From positions 3,248,501 to 3,312,500 of the forward strand of contig NZ_AP027142.1 of assembly GCF_027925385.1 (NCBI RefSeq): a DNA stretch of 64,000 bases, in the 5' to 3' direction. The stretch is from Methylocystis iwaonis (lineage in GTDB: Bacteria; Pseudomonadota; Alphaproteobacteria; Rhizobiales; Beijerinckiaceae). A model generated the notes under the pieces. It had not been told where the DNA came from, searched no databases, and worked only from the letters and a program-made list of their open reading frames with translations. Shown here piece after piece: positions 47,901 through 55,313 of this stretch (its first letter is position 1; each line of letters starts with the position of its first letter). A program made the translations under genes and the position numbers.

Positions 47901-50499
47901 ATGAATCGTCCGTGCTCGTCGCGCTGGGGTAATCGCCCTGGTGCGCGCCGACGTTGTCCGTGAAACTGGCGATGACAGTGGTGGCCGCCGGCGCTGTGGT
48001 ATCGACCGCCACAGCGAAGGCAGACGACGCCGTCCCCTCATTGCCCGCCGCGTCCGCCACGACCGCCGTGTAGCTGTGCGTCCCTTCCGAGAGCCCGGAG
48101 AGCGCCAGCGTCCAGCCTGTCCCCGAGACGCTCGCCGTCCCAATGAGCGTCGCGCCTTCGTAGACCCGCACTTCCTCGCCCGCCGCCAGCGGCGCCGACA
48201 GCGTTCCGTTCAGGACCGGCGACGCGTCGTCCGTGCTCGTCGCGCTGGGGTAATCGCCCTGGTGCAACCCGACATTGTCGGTGAAGGTCGCAATCGTCGC
48301 CGTCGTGATCGGCGCCGTCGTATCGACCGCCACAGCGAAGGCCGCCGAGGCCGTCCCTTCATTGCCGGCGGCGTCCGCCACGACCGCCGTGTAGTTGTGC
48401 GTTCCCTCCGAGAGCCCGGAAAGCGCCAGCGTCCAGCCTGTCCCCGAGACGCTCGCCGTCCCGACCAGCGTCGCGCCTTCGTAAACCCGCACTTCCTCGC
48501 CCGACGCCAGCGGCGCCGACAGCGTTCCGTTCAGGACCGGCGATGAATCGTCCGTCGCCGTCCCGCTGAGGTAGTTCCCCTGCTGCGTCCCGACATTGTC
48601 GGTGAAGCTGGCGATGACGCTGGTGGCCGTCGGCGCCGTCGTGTCCACCGTCACCACGAAGGGAGACGAGATCGGACCATCAATGCCGGCCGCGTCCGCC
48701 ACCACCGCCGTGTAGCTGTGCGTTCCTTCCGAGAGGCCGGAAAGCGCCAGCGTCCAGCTCGTCCCCGAGACGCTCGCCGTCCCAATGAGCGTCGCGCCTT
48801 CGTAGACGCGCACTTCCTCGCCCGGCGGCAGCGGCGCGGAAATCGCGCCGTGCAGAACCGGCGAGGCGTCGTCCGTCGCGGTCCCGCTCGCATAATCACC
48901 CCGGTTCGCGCCGACGCTATCGCTGAAACTCGCGATCCTCGTTGCGATGGAGTCGATATAATCGACTGTCGCAGGGGGAGCGGTGTTTCCGTTGATGTCG
49001 GTCGCCGTCGCCGTCACCAGCCCGCTGGTCTGGGCTGTTGGGGCCTCGATAAGGTAATGGCCCGCCAAATCGGCGACCGTCGTCGAGGTCGAACCGTCCG
49101 GCCAGGTGACGGTCACCGTCGCGCCGGGCTCCGCGGAGCCCGAGGCTTCGGGCTGATCGTAACTATTCGCCTCGGCGACGGCGAGCGTCAGCGCCGGCGG
49201 GGTCGTGTCGGTATAGGTCGCCGTCGTGGCTGGGCTTACCTCGCCGGCGAGGTCCGTCGCCGTCGCCGTCACCAGGCCGCTCGGCTGCACTGTCGGCGCC
49301 TCGACCGCATATTGACCGGCGGCGTCCACCACCGTCGTCGAAATCGAGCCGTCCGGCCAGGTCACCGTCACCGTCGAGCCGGGCCCCGCCACGCCCGCCG
49401 CTTCCGGCAGGCCGTCGGCGTCGGCGTCGGACACAGCGAGCGTCGGCGGATCGATAAAGATCGTCGAGGCGGCCGGACCCACATTGCCGTTGATGTCCGT
49501 CGCCGTCGCGGTCACCGGCCCGGTCGGCTGCACTGTCGGCGCCTCGACCGTGTATTGACCCGAGGCGTCGGCCGTCACGGAAGATGTCGTTCCATCCGGC
49601 CAGGTCAGCGTTACGGTGGAGCCGGGCTCGGCCGTCCCCGAGGCCTCGGGCCGGCCGTTGAGGTTGGCGTCTATGGCGGCAAGCGTCGGCGCCGCGGGGG
49701 GCGTCGTGTCCGTATAGGTCGCCGTCGCCGACGGACTGGTTGCGCCAGTGGGGCTAGTCCCCACCGCTGACACTGCGCCATTCGGCTGAACCGTCGGCGA
49801 CTCGGCCGTGTAATGGCCAGACGCGTCCGCCGTCGCTACGGACGTAGAGCCGTCGGGCCAAGTCACCGTCACCGTTGAGCCGGGCGCCGCAGTCCCCGCG
49901 ACTTCCGGTCGGCCGTTGGCGTTGGCGTCGGAGAGCGTCAACGTCGGCGCCGCAGGCGCAACCGGCGCGGCGGGCGGAAACCAGGCGAAAGGATATGCGC
50001 CGCCGCCACTGCCGCCGCCCCCGGCGGCCGCAACGCCAGCCGCGGCGCCTCCGGCGCCGAGCAGCGCCAACGGCAAGAGCGCCATATCGGGCAGGCCGCC
50101 GGCGTGCTCCGGCGCGCTTTGATCATCGATGCGCGCGCATGAATCCTCCGCCAGGATCGGCTGAAGGATTCCCTGGCGGTCGTCCCTGAAGTTTATTTCG
50201 ATGTAGCGACCGTCGACGCCCTCGGCGTCAGCATCCGCGCAGTCGTCTTTTTCCAGAAACAAGACCGGACGGCCGTCCGCGTCGTCTCTGAAGAAATTGT
50301 TCAGGCGGATCCATTCGCCATTCGTCAACACGAGAATAAGATCGTCGCCCTGACGCTCGTAAACAGCAACCCTGTTGGCGTGAAGCGCCAAAGCCACGCG
50401 CTCGGCATGGCCTGCATCCAGAGTGGCCCTCTTCCCGGAAAGAATGACCGTGTGCGCGGAGTGCGATCCAGAATTGACGACTTGCGTGCGAAGCTTCAT
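38971..50499 (-). CDS. Giant type I secreted Ig-repeat adhesin (BapA/LapA-like) with FG-GAP and RTX C-terminus
   Basis: 3842 residues from ATG at 50499 (GGAGGG about 6 nt upstream; the longer frame to 50553 is less likely). Order: BapA-type prefix domain (1 to about 145); Gly/Ala-rich linker (GGGGSGGG); four Ig-like domains of about 85 residues with TVTWPDGSTS (about 178-515); 23 tandem 107-residue Ig-like repeats (522-2982, core VRVYEGATLVGTASVSGT, AVVADAAGNEG). Then follow a degenerate repeat and seven FG-GAP/integrin-type motifs (GDFNGDGYMDYAVSG to GDWNGDGISDFAIGA), and short RTX-like nonapeptides (ISGGLGNDTILG, YGGQGSDAIHL, VDGGQGIDTLAL). The C-terminus is hydrophobic (WIQQGIVVV), as in type I signals. 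It is cell-surface or biofilm adhesin cargo of the exporter genes beyond the IS. Confidence 0.92.
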   Translation of the reverse strand: MKLRTQVVNSGSHSAHTVILSGKRATLDAGHAERVALALHANRVAVYERQGDDLILVLTNGEWIRLNNFFRDDADGRPVLFLEKDDCADADAEGVDGRYIEINFRDDRQGILQPILAEDSCARIDDQSAPEHAGGLPDMALLPLALLGAGGAAAGVAAAGGGGSGGGAYPFAWFPPAAPVAPAAPTLTLSDANANGRPEVAGTAAPGSTVTVTWPDGSTSVATADASGHYTAESPTVQPNGAVSAVGTSPTGATSPSATATYTDTTPPAAPTLAAIDANLNGRPEASGTAEPGSTVTLTWPDGTTSSVTADASGQYTVEAPTVQPTGPVTATATDINGNVGPAASTIFIDPPTLAVSDADADGLPEAAGVAGPGSTVTVTWPDGSISTTVVDAAGQYAVEAPTVQPSGLVTATATDLAGEVSPATTATYTDTTPPALTLAVAEANSYDQPEASGSAEPGATVTVTWPDGSTSTTVADLAGHYLIEAPTAQTSGLVTATATDINGNTAPPATVDYIDSIATRIASFSDSVGANRGDYASGTATDDASPVLHGAISAPLPPGEEVRVYEGATLIGTASVSGTSWTLALSGLSEGTHSYTAVVADAAGIDGPISSPFVVTVDTTAPTATSVIASFTDNVGTQQGNYLSGTATDDSSPVLNGTLSAPLASGEEVRVYEGATLVGTASVSGTGWTLALSGLSEGTHNYTAVVADAAGNEGTASAAFAVAVDTTAPITTATIATFTDNVGLHQGDYPSATSTDDASPVLNGTLSAPLAAGEEVRVYEGATLIGTASVSGTGWTLALSGLSEGTHSYTAVVADAAGNEGTASSAFAVAVDTTAPAATTVIASFTDNVGAHQGDYPSATSTDDSSPVLNGTLSAPLAAGEEVRVYEGATLVGTASVSGTSWSLALSGLAEGTHSYTAVVADAAGNEGTASSPFAVAVDTTAPTVAANIASFTDNIGTQQGNYASGTATDDASPVLNGTLSAPLAAGEEVRVYEGATLVGTASVSGTSWSLALSGLAEGTHSYTAVVADAAGNEGTASSAFAVAVDATAPATTTVIASFTDNVGAHQGNYLSGTATDDSSPVLNGTLSAPLASGEEVRVYEGATLIGTASVSGTGWTLALSGLSEGTHSYTAVVADAAGIEGTASSAFAVAVDTTAPTVATNIASFTDNVGAHQGDYPSATSTDDSSPVLNGTLSAPLAPGEEVRVYEGATLVGTASVSGTSWTLALSGLSEGTHSYTAVVADAAGNEGTASAAFAVAVDTTAPATTAVIASFTDNIGTQQGNYASGTATDDASPVLNGTLSAPLAAGEELRVYEGATLIGTASVSGTGWTLALSGLSEGTHSYTAVVADAAGNEGTASSAFAVAVDTTAPAATTVIASFTDNVGAHQGDYPSATSTDDSSPVLNGTLSAPLAAGEEVRVYEGATLVGTASVSGTSWSLALSGLAEGTHSYTAVVADAAGNEGTASAAFAVAVDTTAPTVATNIASFTDNIGTQQGNYLSGTATDDASPVLNGTLSAPLASGEEVRVYEGATLVGTASVSGTSWTLALSGLAEGTHSYTAVVADAAGNEGTASSPFAVAVDTTAPTVATNIASFTDNVGTQQGNYLSGTATDDASPVLNGTLSAPLAAGEELRVYEGATLVGTASVSGTGWTLALSGLSEGTHSYTAVVADAAGNEGTASSPFAVAVDTTAPTVAANIASFTDNVGTQQGNYLSGTATDDSSPVLNGMLSTPLAAGEEVRVYEGATLVGTASVSGTGWTLALSGLSEGTHNYTAVVADAAGNEGTASSAFAVAVDATAPATTTVIASFTDNVGAHQGNYLSGTATDDSSPVLNGTLSAPLASGEEVRVYEGATLIGTANVSGTSWTLALSGLSEGTHSYTAVVADAAGNEGTASSAFAVAVDTTAPTVATNIASFTDNVGTNQGSYPSGTATDDSSPVLNGTLSAPLASGEEVRVYEGATLVGTASVSGTSWTLALSGLAEGTHSYTAVVADAAGNEGTASSPFAVAVDTTAPTVATNIASFTDNVGTQQGNYLSGTATDDASPVLNGTLSAPLAAGEELRVYEGATLIGTASVSGTGWTLALSGLSEGTHNYTAVVADAAGNEGTASSPFAVAVDTTAPTVAAVIASFTDNIGTQQGNYASGTATDDASPVLNGTLSAPLASGEEVRVYEGATLIGTANVSGTSWTLALSGLSEGTHSYTAVVADAAGNEGTASSAFAVAVDTTAPTVATNIASFTDNVGTNQGSYPSGTATDDSSPVLNGTLSAPLASGEEVRVYEGATLIGTASVSGTGWTLALSGLSEGTHSYTAVVADAAGNEGTASSAFAVAVDTTAPTVATNIASFTDNVGTNQGSYPSGTATDDSSPVLNGTLSAPLASGEEVRVYEGATLVGTASVSGTSWTLALSGLAEGTHSYTAVVADAAGNEGTASSPFAVAVDTTAPTVATNIASFTDNVGTQQGNYLSGTATDDASPVLNGTLSAPLAAGEELRVYEGATLIGTASVSGTGWTLALSGLSEGTHNYTAVVADAAGNEGTASSPFAVAVDTTAPTVAANIASFTDNVGTQQGNYLSGTATDDSSPVLNGTLSTPLAAGEELRVYEGATLIGTASVSGTGWTLALSGLSEGMHSYTAVVADAAGNEGTASSPFAVAVDTTAPTVAANIASFTDNIGTQQGNYASGTATDDASPVLNGTLSAPLAAGEEVRVYEGATLVGTASVSGTSWSLALSGLAEGTHSYTAVVADAAGNEGTASSAFAVAVDATAPATTTVIASFTDNVGAHQGNYLSGTATDDSSPVLNGTLSAPLASGEEVRVYEGATLIGTASVSGTGWTLALSGLSEGTHSYTAVVADTAGNEGTASSPFAVGVDTTAPATTTVIASFSDNVGTQQGNYLSGTATDDSSPVLNGTLSAPLAAGEELRVYEGATLIGTASVSGTSWTLALSGLSEGTHSYTAVVADAAGNEGTASSPFAVAVDTTAPSGTLLIDLASASDTGPSTTDNITALSTPTVTVYVSGVNAADAASIEAGHTTLNLWDDANNNNAIDAGERVLVSNDNFSAAFAGSSAMLSLTLPSLPDAVYNLKVEMTDPAGNAKVGYFDSSSTSGSLLTVSTGTFTTANAGYSVQSHDGLGFAASAAGDFNGDGYMDYAVSGPHDHYGDAVGGASELYLIYGSANGLPSTNDADSLPASKALHITGQGVSGDQDIQGLQVQGVGDLNGDGFSDLLVTSVLNDGAFVIWGRAAATGTISLGSMDTTATSDGFAIHGVTGSVLFGAAGGSTDLNNDGYADLLLSDPSGYSAESSPAGALAAGALHVLYGHSGTGPAVWTNLYGNANGLYDSVTNTQLGAGAQTTIGTNDAAAAHFGGKVENVGDVNGDGILDFVVTDPRLGDATALNSGAAYLVFGQQGGLASDVNITSLLSAGQAIRLYGSQVGEDLGGAQLDYGNNGSADAWRSGEGNTIAALGDINGDGFGDFAIGSPEWGDALEDGFAPGRVYVLYGSQSGWASGSIATAASGANGFTLTSSLSTNATNGWLGFDIRGAGDINGDGVDDFLIGAPGIDAGGTDSGSVYVVYGDGGGGFVSGNLEAMVSGGTAVRLDDLGAGSLLGVSTAVGDWNGDGISDFAIGAWGINTGAGGFYSFLGSTSELTQSFTVGNDTLVAAGTTIGAAPIVDGVDRISGGLGNDTILGIGTDTTGTTATSALHDVAYGGQGSDAIHLVGLNFTRVDGGQGIDTLALDGSGLVLNLGDYGDRVQGFEKFDLGTGGNELDIRLSDVLNEPEAASALGHIEITGSAGSTVNLIDGGGAWSVTNTQTVGSVTFDVYHSSALDAAHTFGDVWIQQGIVVV
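41554..48936 (-). repeat. 23 tandem 321-bp coding repeats in the adhesin
   Basis: Exactly 23 in-frame units of 107 codons (7,383 bp) fill this interval. Units differ mainly in short cassettes (NVGTQQGNYLSG, NVGAHQGDYPSA, NIGTQQGNYASG, NVGTNQGSYPSG; AAGEE/ASGEE). Higher-order duplication is visible: about 42843-43612 recurs at about 44127-44896 (offset 1284 = 4 units) with no difference I could see. The stretch around 46270-46540 recurs at 47875-48145 (offset 1605 = 5 units). Confidence 0.9.
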
Positions 50500-50888
50500 C
50501 CCAGCCCTCCGTGGAAGCCTTGCGCCGCTCTGCGTGCGGGCCTCCATCAACACGATGCAAAAGAAAACACATTGGCTCGACGACGCGGCGCTCGAACCGA
50601 TCGGCGACGCAACGACGACCTCGGCGGCCGCCGTCGTTCACTGGATTCCATATCGGTCGCGAGTGTGCGCGCTTCCGAAGCGGACGTCTTGCGTGTGGAG
50701 GAACTGTTTTTGATCCAGCCTGATCAGGCTTCCAGTTTAGCTTCGAAAAATCGCTTTATCTCGGCAATGGAGCCGGCCAAGGCAATCCCATGAGAAATTT
50801 CACTCGGCCTGCGTCCGCTTGTTTACAAACGACGCAAATGAGTGCGGGAACAAATTAGAATAGCCTCAATAAACCTTGCGCCCTTTTC
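50500..50888. other. Intergenic region upstream of the adhesin
   Basis: 389 bp between the ftsH-like stop and the adhesin start; it should hold the adhesin promoter. The only outstanding element is the 14-bp palindrome at 50717-50730. Short open frames on both strands lack ribosome sites and family resemblance. Confidence 0.5.
50717..50730. promoter_or_regulatory. Perfect 14-bp palindrome upstream of the adhesin
   Basis: AGCCTGATCAGGCT is perfectly self-complementary and lies about 220 bp upstream of the adhesin ATG. It could be a dimeric-regulator site. As an intrinsic terminator for the preceding ftsH-like gene it is short and lacks a strong T-run. Confidence 0.35.
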
Positions 50889-52763
50889 TCATCGAGCGGA
50901 ATCGCTCACGCCGACATGCGTCGCGGCTTGCGCGGAAACGATCGCTTTCACCCGCGCCGACAACGCGCCAAGGTCTTCTTCGCCGAAGGTTTCTGTTTCG
51001 AGCAGACGCTCCGCCGACTCGCGATGCACGGATGCGCAAGCGCGCAGAACCTCGGTCGCCCGCTCGAACGCCTCCTCGACGAGACGGCCGATCGCTTCGT
51101 CGATCCTTGCGCTGGTTTCGTCGCTCATTTCCGATTGCTGCGGACCCAGCCCCTGTAAATCCAGATAACGCGGGCGTTCGACGACGAAAGACGCGCGCCC
51201 GAGCTCTTCCTCCATTCCGTAGCGCGTGACCATGGCGCGCGCCATCTCCGTCGCGCGTTGGAGATCGTCCGCGGCGCCCGTCGTCGCCTCTTGGAAAATG
51301 AGCATTTCAGCCGCTCTACCGCCGAGCAGCACGGTCATGCGGTGGAGCAGCTCCGTCCGCGTCATCAGATAACGATCTTCTGTTGGCATTTGCATCGTAT
51401 AGCCGAGCGCCCCGAGGCCGCGCGGGATGATCGAGACTTTCTTGATCGCATCGACGTCCGGCAGCGCCATTGCGACAATGGCGTGGCCCATCTCGTGATA
51501 AGCCACGATTCGCCGCTCACGCGGATTGAGAATGCGCTTGCGCTTCTCGGGGCAGGCGAGAACGCGCTCGATCGCCGCGGTAAAGTCGGCGGCCGAAACC
51601 GCCGTCGCCTTGCGCCGCGTCGCCAGCATCGCCGCTTCATTGACCAGATTGGCGAGATCGGCGCCGGTGAACCCCGGCGTCATCGCCGCGATCTGCGCCG
51701 CATCCACGTCGCCGTCCAATTTGACCTTTGCCAAATGCACCTGAAGAATGGCGACACGGCCGTTCTTGTCTGGCCGATCGACTGAGATCTGACGGTCGAA
51801 ACGCCCCGCGCGCAAAAGGGCCGGGTCGAGCACCTCCGGGCGATTGGTCGCGGCGAGCAGCACCACGCCGACCGTTGGATCGAAGCCGTCGAGTTCGCTC
51901 AGGAGCTGGTTGAGCGTCTGTTCTTTCTCGTCGTGGCCGCCGCTCAGGCCGGAAATCCCTCTGGCGCGCCCGAGCGCATCCAATTCGTCGATAAAGATAA
52001 TGCAAGGCGCGGTGGCGCGCGCCTGCGCGAAGAGATCGCGAACGCGCGCGGCGCCGACGCCCACGAACATTTCGACGAATTCCGAGCCGTTGATTGAAAA
52101 GAAGGGAACCCCCGCCTCGCCCGCCACCGCGCGCGCCAGCAAGGTCTTGCCTGTTCCGGGCGGGCCGACGAGGAGGATGCCCTTGGGCACATGCGCGCCG
52201 AGCCGGCCATAGGTCGCCGGGTCTTTGAGAAACGCCACGATCTCTTGAAGCTCTTCCTTGGCTTCATCGACGCCGGCGACCTCGCGGAAGCCGATCCGAA
52301 TATCCTTTTCGACGAAGATTTTGGCCTTGCTCTGCCCGACGGACATGATGGAGCCGAGCCCCTGCCCGAGGCGGCGGGAAACAAAGCTCCAAATGAGAAA
52401 GAAAATCGTCGCCGGCAAAATCCAGGAAAGAAGAGTCGACACCCAGGTGCTTTCGGCGGCCCCGGAATATTTCACCTTCGCGGCTTCCAGCTCTTGGGCG
52501 AAATTCGGGTCGACGCGACGGGCGAAAATGTCCTTGCGCCCGTCGCGCATCGGCGTTTTCAATGTGGCGCGCACAGTTTTTTCGCCGACCTCGACATCGG
52601 CGATCTTTCCCTCACGCAGCATGTCATAGAATTCGCTGTAAGAGACGATCTGGACGCGGCTGCTTGTGTCCAGAAGCTGGTGGATGAGGAGGATCGCCGA
52701 GAGGGCAAGCAGGAAATAGCCGATGTCGAAACGTGTCCTCGGCTTGTCGCTGGATTGATCCAT
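50889..52763 (-). CDS. FtsH-like membrane ATP-dependent zinc metalloprotease
   Basis: 624 residues from ATG at 52763; the frame extends further upstream but MDQSSDK with the following helix matches the family. Two membrane helices (about 11-30 [20 protein letters not shown]; about 106-126 [20 protein letters not shown]) enclose a periplasmic domain. AAA ATPase: Walker A GPPGTGKT (about 200), Walker [17 protein letters not shown] region [20 protein letters not shown]. Zinc site HEMGH (about 421-425). It degrades misfolded membrane and regulatory proteins. It lacks the long C-terminal tail of housekeeping FtsH, so it is probably a second paralogue. The CBS-domain gene lies 77 bp upstream on the same strand. 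Confidence 0.92.
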   Translation of the reverse strand: MDQSSDKPRTRFDIGYFLLALSAILLIHQLLDTSSRVQIVSYSEFYDMLREGKIADVEVGEKTVRATLKTPMRDGRKDIFARRVDPNFAQELEAAKVKYSGAAESTWVSTLLSWILPATIFFLIWSFVSRRLGQGLGSIMSVGQSKAKIFVEKDIRIGFREVAGVDEAKEELQEIVAFLKDPATYGRLGAHVPKGILLVGPPGTGKTLLARAVAGEAGVPFFSINGSEFVEMFVGVGAARVRDLFAQARATAPCIIFIDELDALGRARGISGLSGGHDEKEQTLNQLLSELDGFDPTVGVVLLAATNRPEVLDPALLRAGRFDRQISVDRPDKNGRVAILQVHLAKVKLDGDVDAAQIAAMTPGFTGADLANLVNEAAMLATRRKATAVSAADFTAAIERVLACPEKRKRILNPRERRIVAYHEMGHAIVAMALPDVDAIKKVSIIPRGLGALGYTMQMPTEDRYLMTRTELLHRMTVLLGGRAAEMLIFQEATTGAADDLQRATEMARAMVTRYGMEEELGRASFVVERPRYLDLQGLGPQQSEMSDETSARIDEAIGRLVEEAFERATEVLRACASVHRESAERLLETETFGEEDLGALSARVKAIVSAQAATHVGVSDSAR

Positions 52764-52840
52764 AATGGTTTTTCCCCACCGGACGCCGGCCGATCCCGTC
52801 CCGGGAAGCCTGCTCGAGCATAACCTTGCCGCACGCCCGT

Positions 52841-53347
52841 TCAATCGGCGGCGACCACCCTGCCCTGCTCCGTCACCGGCGGCGTTCGGAAAGGGGCCTC
52901 CAGCTCCGCCGCGATAGCGCGTACAATATCCGCTCGCGTTACGATCCCGACCATCCGGCCGTCGTCGCAAACGAGAACCCGCTTGATCTTATGCGCCTCC
53001 ATCAGGCGCGCGATCTCCTCGACCTCCGCTGTTTCGGCGACCGCGATGACCGGATGCGACATCAGCTCTCTGACGCAACGACTGTCGCTCCGGGCGGCGG
53101 CCAGAAATTTCTCATCCAGCGGCTCACCTTCCGCCAATTGGGCGAGCCACCATTGGGCGCGCTCCTTCCGGCGCAGCTCATTGGCGGCGGCGAGGTCGCC
53201 CTCGCTGATCATCCCGACGGGCTTTCCCGCCTCGAGGACCGGCGCGGCGCTGATCGATTTCTCGATCAACAGCCGCGCGACGTCGCGCATGGTCGCATCG
53301 CTCTCAACGAAGGCCACGTCTGTCGTCATAATATCTTTCGCGCGCAT
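52841..53347 (-). CDS. Two-CBS-domain protein
   Basis: 168 residues from ATG at 53347 (GGAG 6 nt upstream). First CBS domain about 1-60 (MRAKDIMTTDVAFVESDATM, SAAPVLEAGKPVGMISEGDL). A helical linker (ERAQWWLAQLAEGE) follows, then the second CBS domain about 92-150 (VRELMSHPVIAVAETAEVEE, KRVLVCDDGRMVGIVTRADI). CBS pairs bind adenosine nucleotides and sense energy state or gate partners. It is cytosolic. Same strand as, and 77 bp upstream of, the FtsH-like gene, so co-transcription is likely; whether it regulates the protease is inference. Confidence 0.88.
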   Translation of the reverse strand: MRAKDIMTTDVAFVESDATMRDVARLLIEKSISAAPVLEAGKPVGMISEGDLAAANELRRKERAQWWLAQLAEGEPLDEKFLAAARSDSRCVRELMSHPVIAVAETAEVEEIARLMEAHKIKRVLVCDDGRMVGIVTRADIVRAIAAELEAPFRTPPVTEQGRVVAAD

Positions 53348-53532
53348 GTTCGGCTCCGGGGCCGCGAGGATGGCTCGATCGGCGCCTGTCATTGTCAAGT
53401 ATGTTCAATGCGGCGTTTCACAACCTGAGCATGCTCGGCTTCGTGCAAGCGGTCGCGACCCTGTCCTGGCGAGCAACCGCGGCGCAACTCGAAAAACGGC
53501 CTTATCGGCAGGGCGTCTGGAGCGGGCGCCGG

Positions 53533-54168
53533 TTATCGCCTGCGACCGGATATTTCGCCCGTCTTTTCCGCCCGATCGCGTTTCAGCATGGCCGCAAGCG
53601 TCTGCTGCAACATGTCCGCGACAGCGCGGCGATCGGCCTCGGGATCACGAAGGGGCAGCGCTTTCAACCCGTCGATCATCGCGATCATGATCGTCGCCGT
53701 CGTCTCGGGATCGAGGGCCGGATCGATCGCTCCCCGCTGCTGCCCCTGCCGTAGCACATTTGCCAGAATGCTGCGCAGCCTGCGGCTGTGCGCCTGCACC
53801 AGCTTCGCCATGCCGGCGTTGCGCGTGCTCTCCGCGAGCATTTCGAAGACGAGCTGCGAACGGGCGTTCGGCCCGCTGGGAACGAGCTGGCTGATTTCCT
53901 CGACGAGTGACGCCACGACGCCGCCCTCCTCGATCGGCAATTGCTCGAAGCGCCGGCTGATGTTGTCGAGCCAGGCCTCGGAGAGCGTGGCGACGATCGC
54001 GTCCTTGCTTTTGAAATAATGATAGAGGTGGCCCGGGCTGATTCCGGCCTCCTTGCAAATGTGCGCGATCGAGGCGCCCTTGAGCCCGCTGCGCTCGAAG
54101 CAGCGTCTGGCGGCCGACAGAATTTCCTGCCGCTTTTGATCGTGCCGGGCGGGATCGAGCTTTCTCAT
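53533..54168 (-). CDS. TetR/AcrR-family transcriptional repressor
   Basis: 211 residues. The N-terminal TetR helix-turn-helix is clear (RQEILSAARRCFERSGLKGA, SIAHICKEAGISPGHLYHYF, KSKDAIVATLSEAW). The C-terminal ligand domain is all-helical (about 60-195). It is divergent from an aldo/keto reductase gene across a 104-bp gap that contains two matching palindromes, so it very probably represses both itself and the reductase. The inducer is unknown. The C-terminus is basic (EISGRRR). Confidence 0.92.
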   Translation of the reverse strand: MRKLDPARHDQKRQEILSAARRCFERSGLKGASIAHICKEAGISPGHLYHYFKSKDAIVATLSEAWLDNISRRFEQLPIEEGGVVASLVEEISQLVPSGPNARSQLVFEMLAESTRNAGMAKLVQAHSRRLRSILANVLRQGQQRGAIDPALDPETTATIMIAMIDGLKALPLRDPEADRRAVADMLQQTLAAMLKRDRAEKTGEISGRRR

Positions 54169-54184
54169 GCTGCCCTTCCAAAAA

Positions 54185-54202
54185 CTAGAGCAGCCGCTCT
54201 AG
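54185..54202. promoter_or_regulatory. TetR operator 1
   Basis: CTAGAGC-AGCC-GCTCTAG: perfect 7-bp arms with a 4-bp spacer, 17 bp upstream of the tetR start codon. Its half-site TAGAG recurs in operator 2. Confidence 0.7.
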
Positions 54203-54239
54203 GAATCTTGACCCGCCGCTCCCGTCGTGGATATAAAGA

Positions 54240-54255
54240 TAGAGCGATCATTCTA
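54240..54255. promoter_or_regulatory. TetR operator 2
   Basis: TAGAGCGATCATTCTA is a related imperfect palindrome (TAGA.....TCTA) ending 17 bp before the reductase start codon. With operator 1 it gives one site near each divergent gene. Confidence 0.55.
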
Positions 54256-54272
54256 GCAAAAGGAACATTCCG

Positions 54273-55271
54273 TTGAAGCTGCGGCGATTAGGGAAGGACG
54301 GACCTGAACTGCCGGCGCTCGGCCTCGGCTGCATGGGGATGTCGCCGTTGCGCCCGCAGCCCGGCCGCCACGATGCGGCGCAAGACGCCGAGAGCGTGGC
54401 GACGATCCAGGCGGCGCTCGACGCGGGGATCCGGCTGATCAACACCGGCGACTTCTACGGCATGGGTCACAATGAATTGCTGCTGCGCGACGCGCTGCGC
54501 GGTCGCCGAGACCGGGCTTTTCTCAGCGTCAAATTCGGCATGATGGTCGCGCCGAGCGGAACGCCGCTTGGCCTCGACGTCAGCGCCCGCGCGGTCAAGA
54601 ACTTCTGCTCCTACTCGCTGGAGCGGCTTAACACCGATGTGATCGACCTCTACCAGCCCGGCCGTATCCCAACCTCGGCCCCCATCGAGGAGACAGTCGG
54701 CGCGATCGCCGACCTCATCAAAGAAGGCAAGGTCCGCTATCTCGGCCTGTCCGAGGTAACCGGCGCGCAGCTCCGCCGCGCCCATGCGGTTTATCCGGTG
54801 ACGGCCGTCGAGGTCGAATATTCGCTCGCCGGCCGCGCCATCGAGGAGGACCTGCTGCCCGTGGCGCGCGAGCTCGGCGTCGGCGTCGTCGCCTACAGCG
54901 TGGCGGCGCAGGGGCTGCTCACCGGCGCGATCAAGGGGCCGCTGCCGCTCGGCGACGCGCGCAACTCGACGCCGCGCTTCCAGGGCGAAGCGCTCGCGAA
55001 AAATCTCGGCGTTGTCGCGGAGTTCGAGAAAATGGCGGCCGCGAAGGGCTGCACGCCCACGCAACTCGCCGCCGCCTGGGTGTTGGCGCAGGGCGCGGAC
55101 ATCGTGGCGCTGATGGGCATGAGCAACCGCAGCCGCATTCGCGAGAATCTCGAGGCGACCGACATCCTTCTCTCGGCCGGCGAACGCGCCGCCCTCGACC
55201 GTCTCTTCGCGCCGGGGGCCATCGAGGGGGATCGCTACGCGCCGCAGATCGTCAAGATGTGGCGCACGTAA
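54273..55271 (+). CDS. Aldo/keto reductase with altered catalytic His position
   Basis: 332 residues from a TTG start with AAGGA 9 nt upstream. TIM-barrel AKR pattern: LGLGCMGMSP near the N-terminus, Asp/Tyr in NTGDFYGMGHNE, Lys in FLSVKFGMM, the NADPH region SNRSRIRENL near the C-terminus. Where most AKRs of this group read LYYQHR, this protein reads LYQPGR, so the usual active-site His is absent. It probably reduces aldehydes or ketones or acts in detoxification. Divergent from the TetR gene and under its likely control. Confidence 0.88.
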   Translation: MKLRRLGKDGPELPALGLGCMGMSPLRPQPGRHDAAQDAESVATIQAALDAGIRLINTGDFYGMGHNELLLRDALRGRRDRAFLSVKFGMMVAPSGTPLGLDVSARAVKNFCSYSLERLNTDVIDLYQPGRIPTSAPIEETVGAIADLIKEGKVRYLGLSEVTGAQLRRAHAVYPVTAVEVEYSLAGRAIEEDLLPVARELGVGVVAYSVAAQGLLTGAIKGPLPLGDARNSTPRFQGEALAKNLGVVAEFEKMAAAKGCTPTQLAAAWVLAQGADIVALMGMSNRSRIRENLEATDILLSAGERAALDRLFAPGAIEGDRYAPQIVKMWRT

Positions 55272-55313
55272 TCGCCCACAGGAACGACGCCACGGCCTAT
55301 TTCCGAGACAGAG

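Noticed and set aside
41554..48936. CRISPR-like or satellite array
   Set aside because: The 321-bp period is in frame and codes for Ig-like domains; there are no short repeats with unique spacers and no cas genes.
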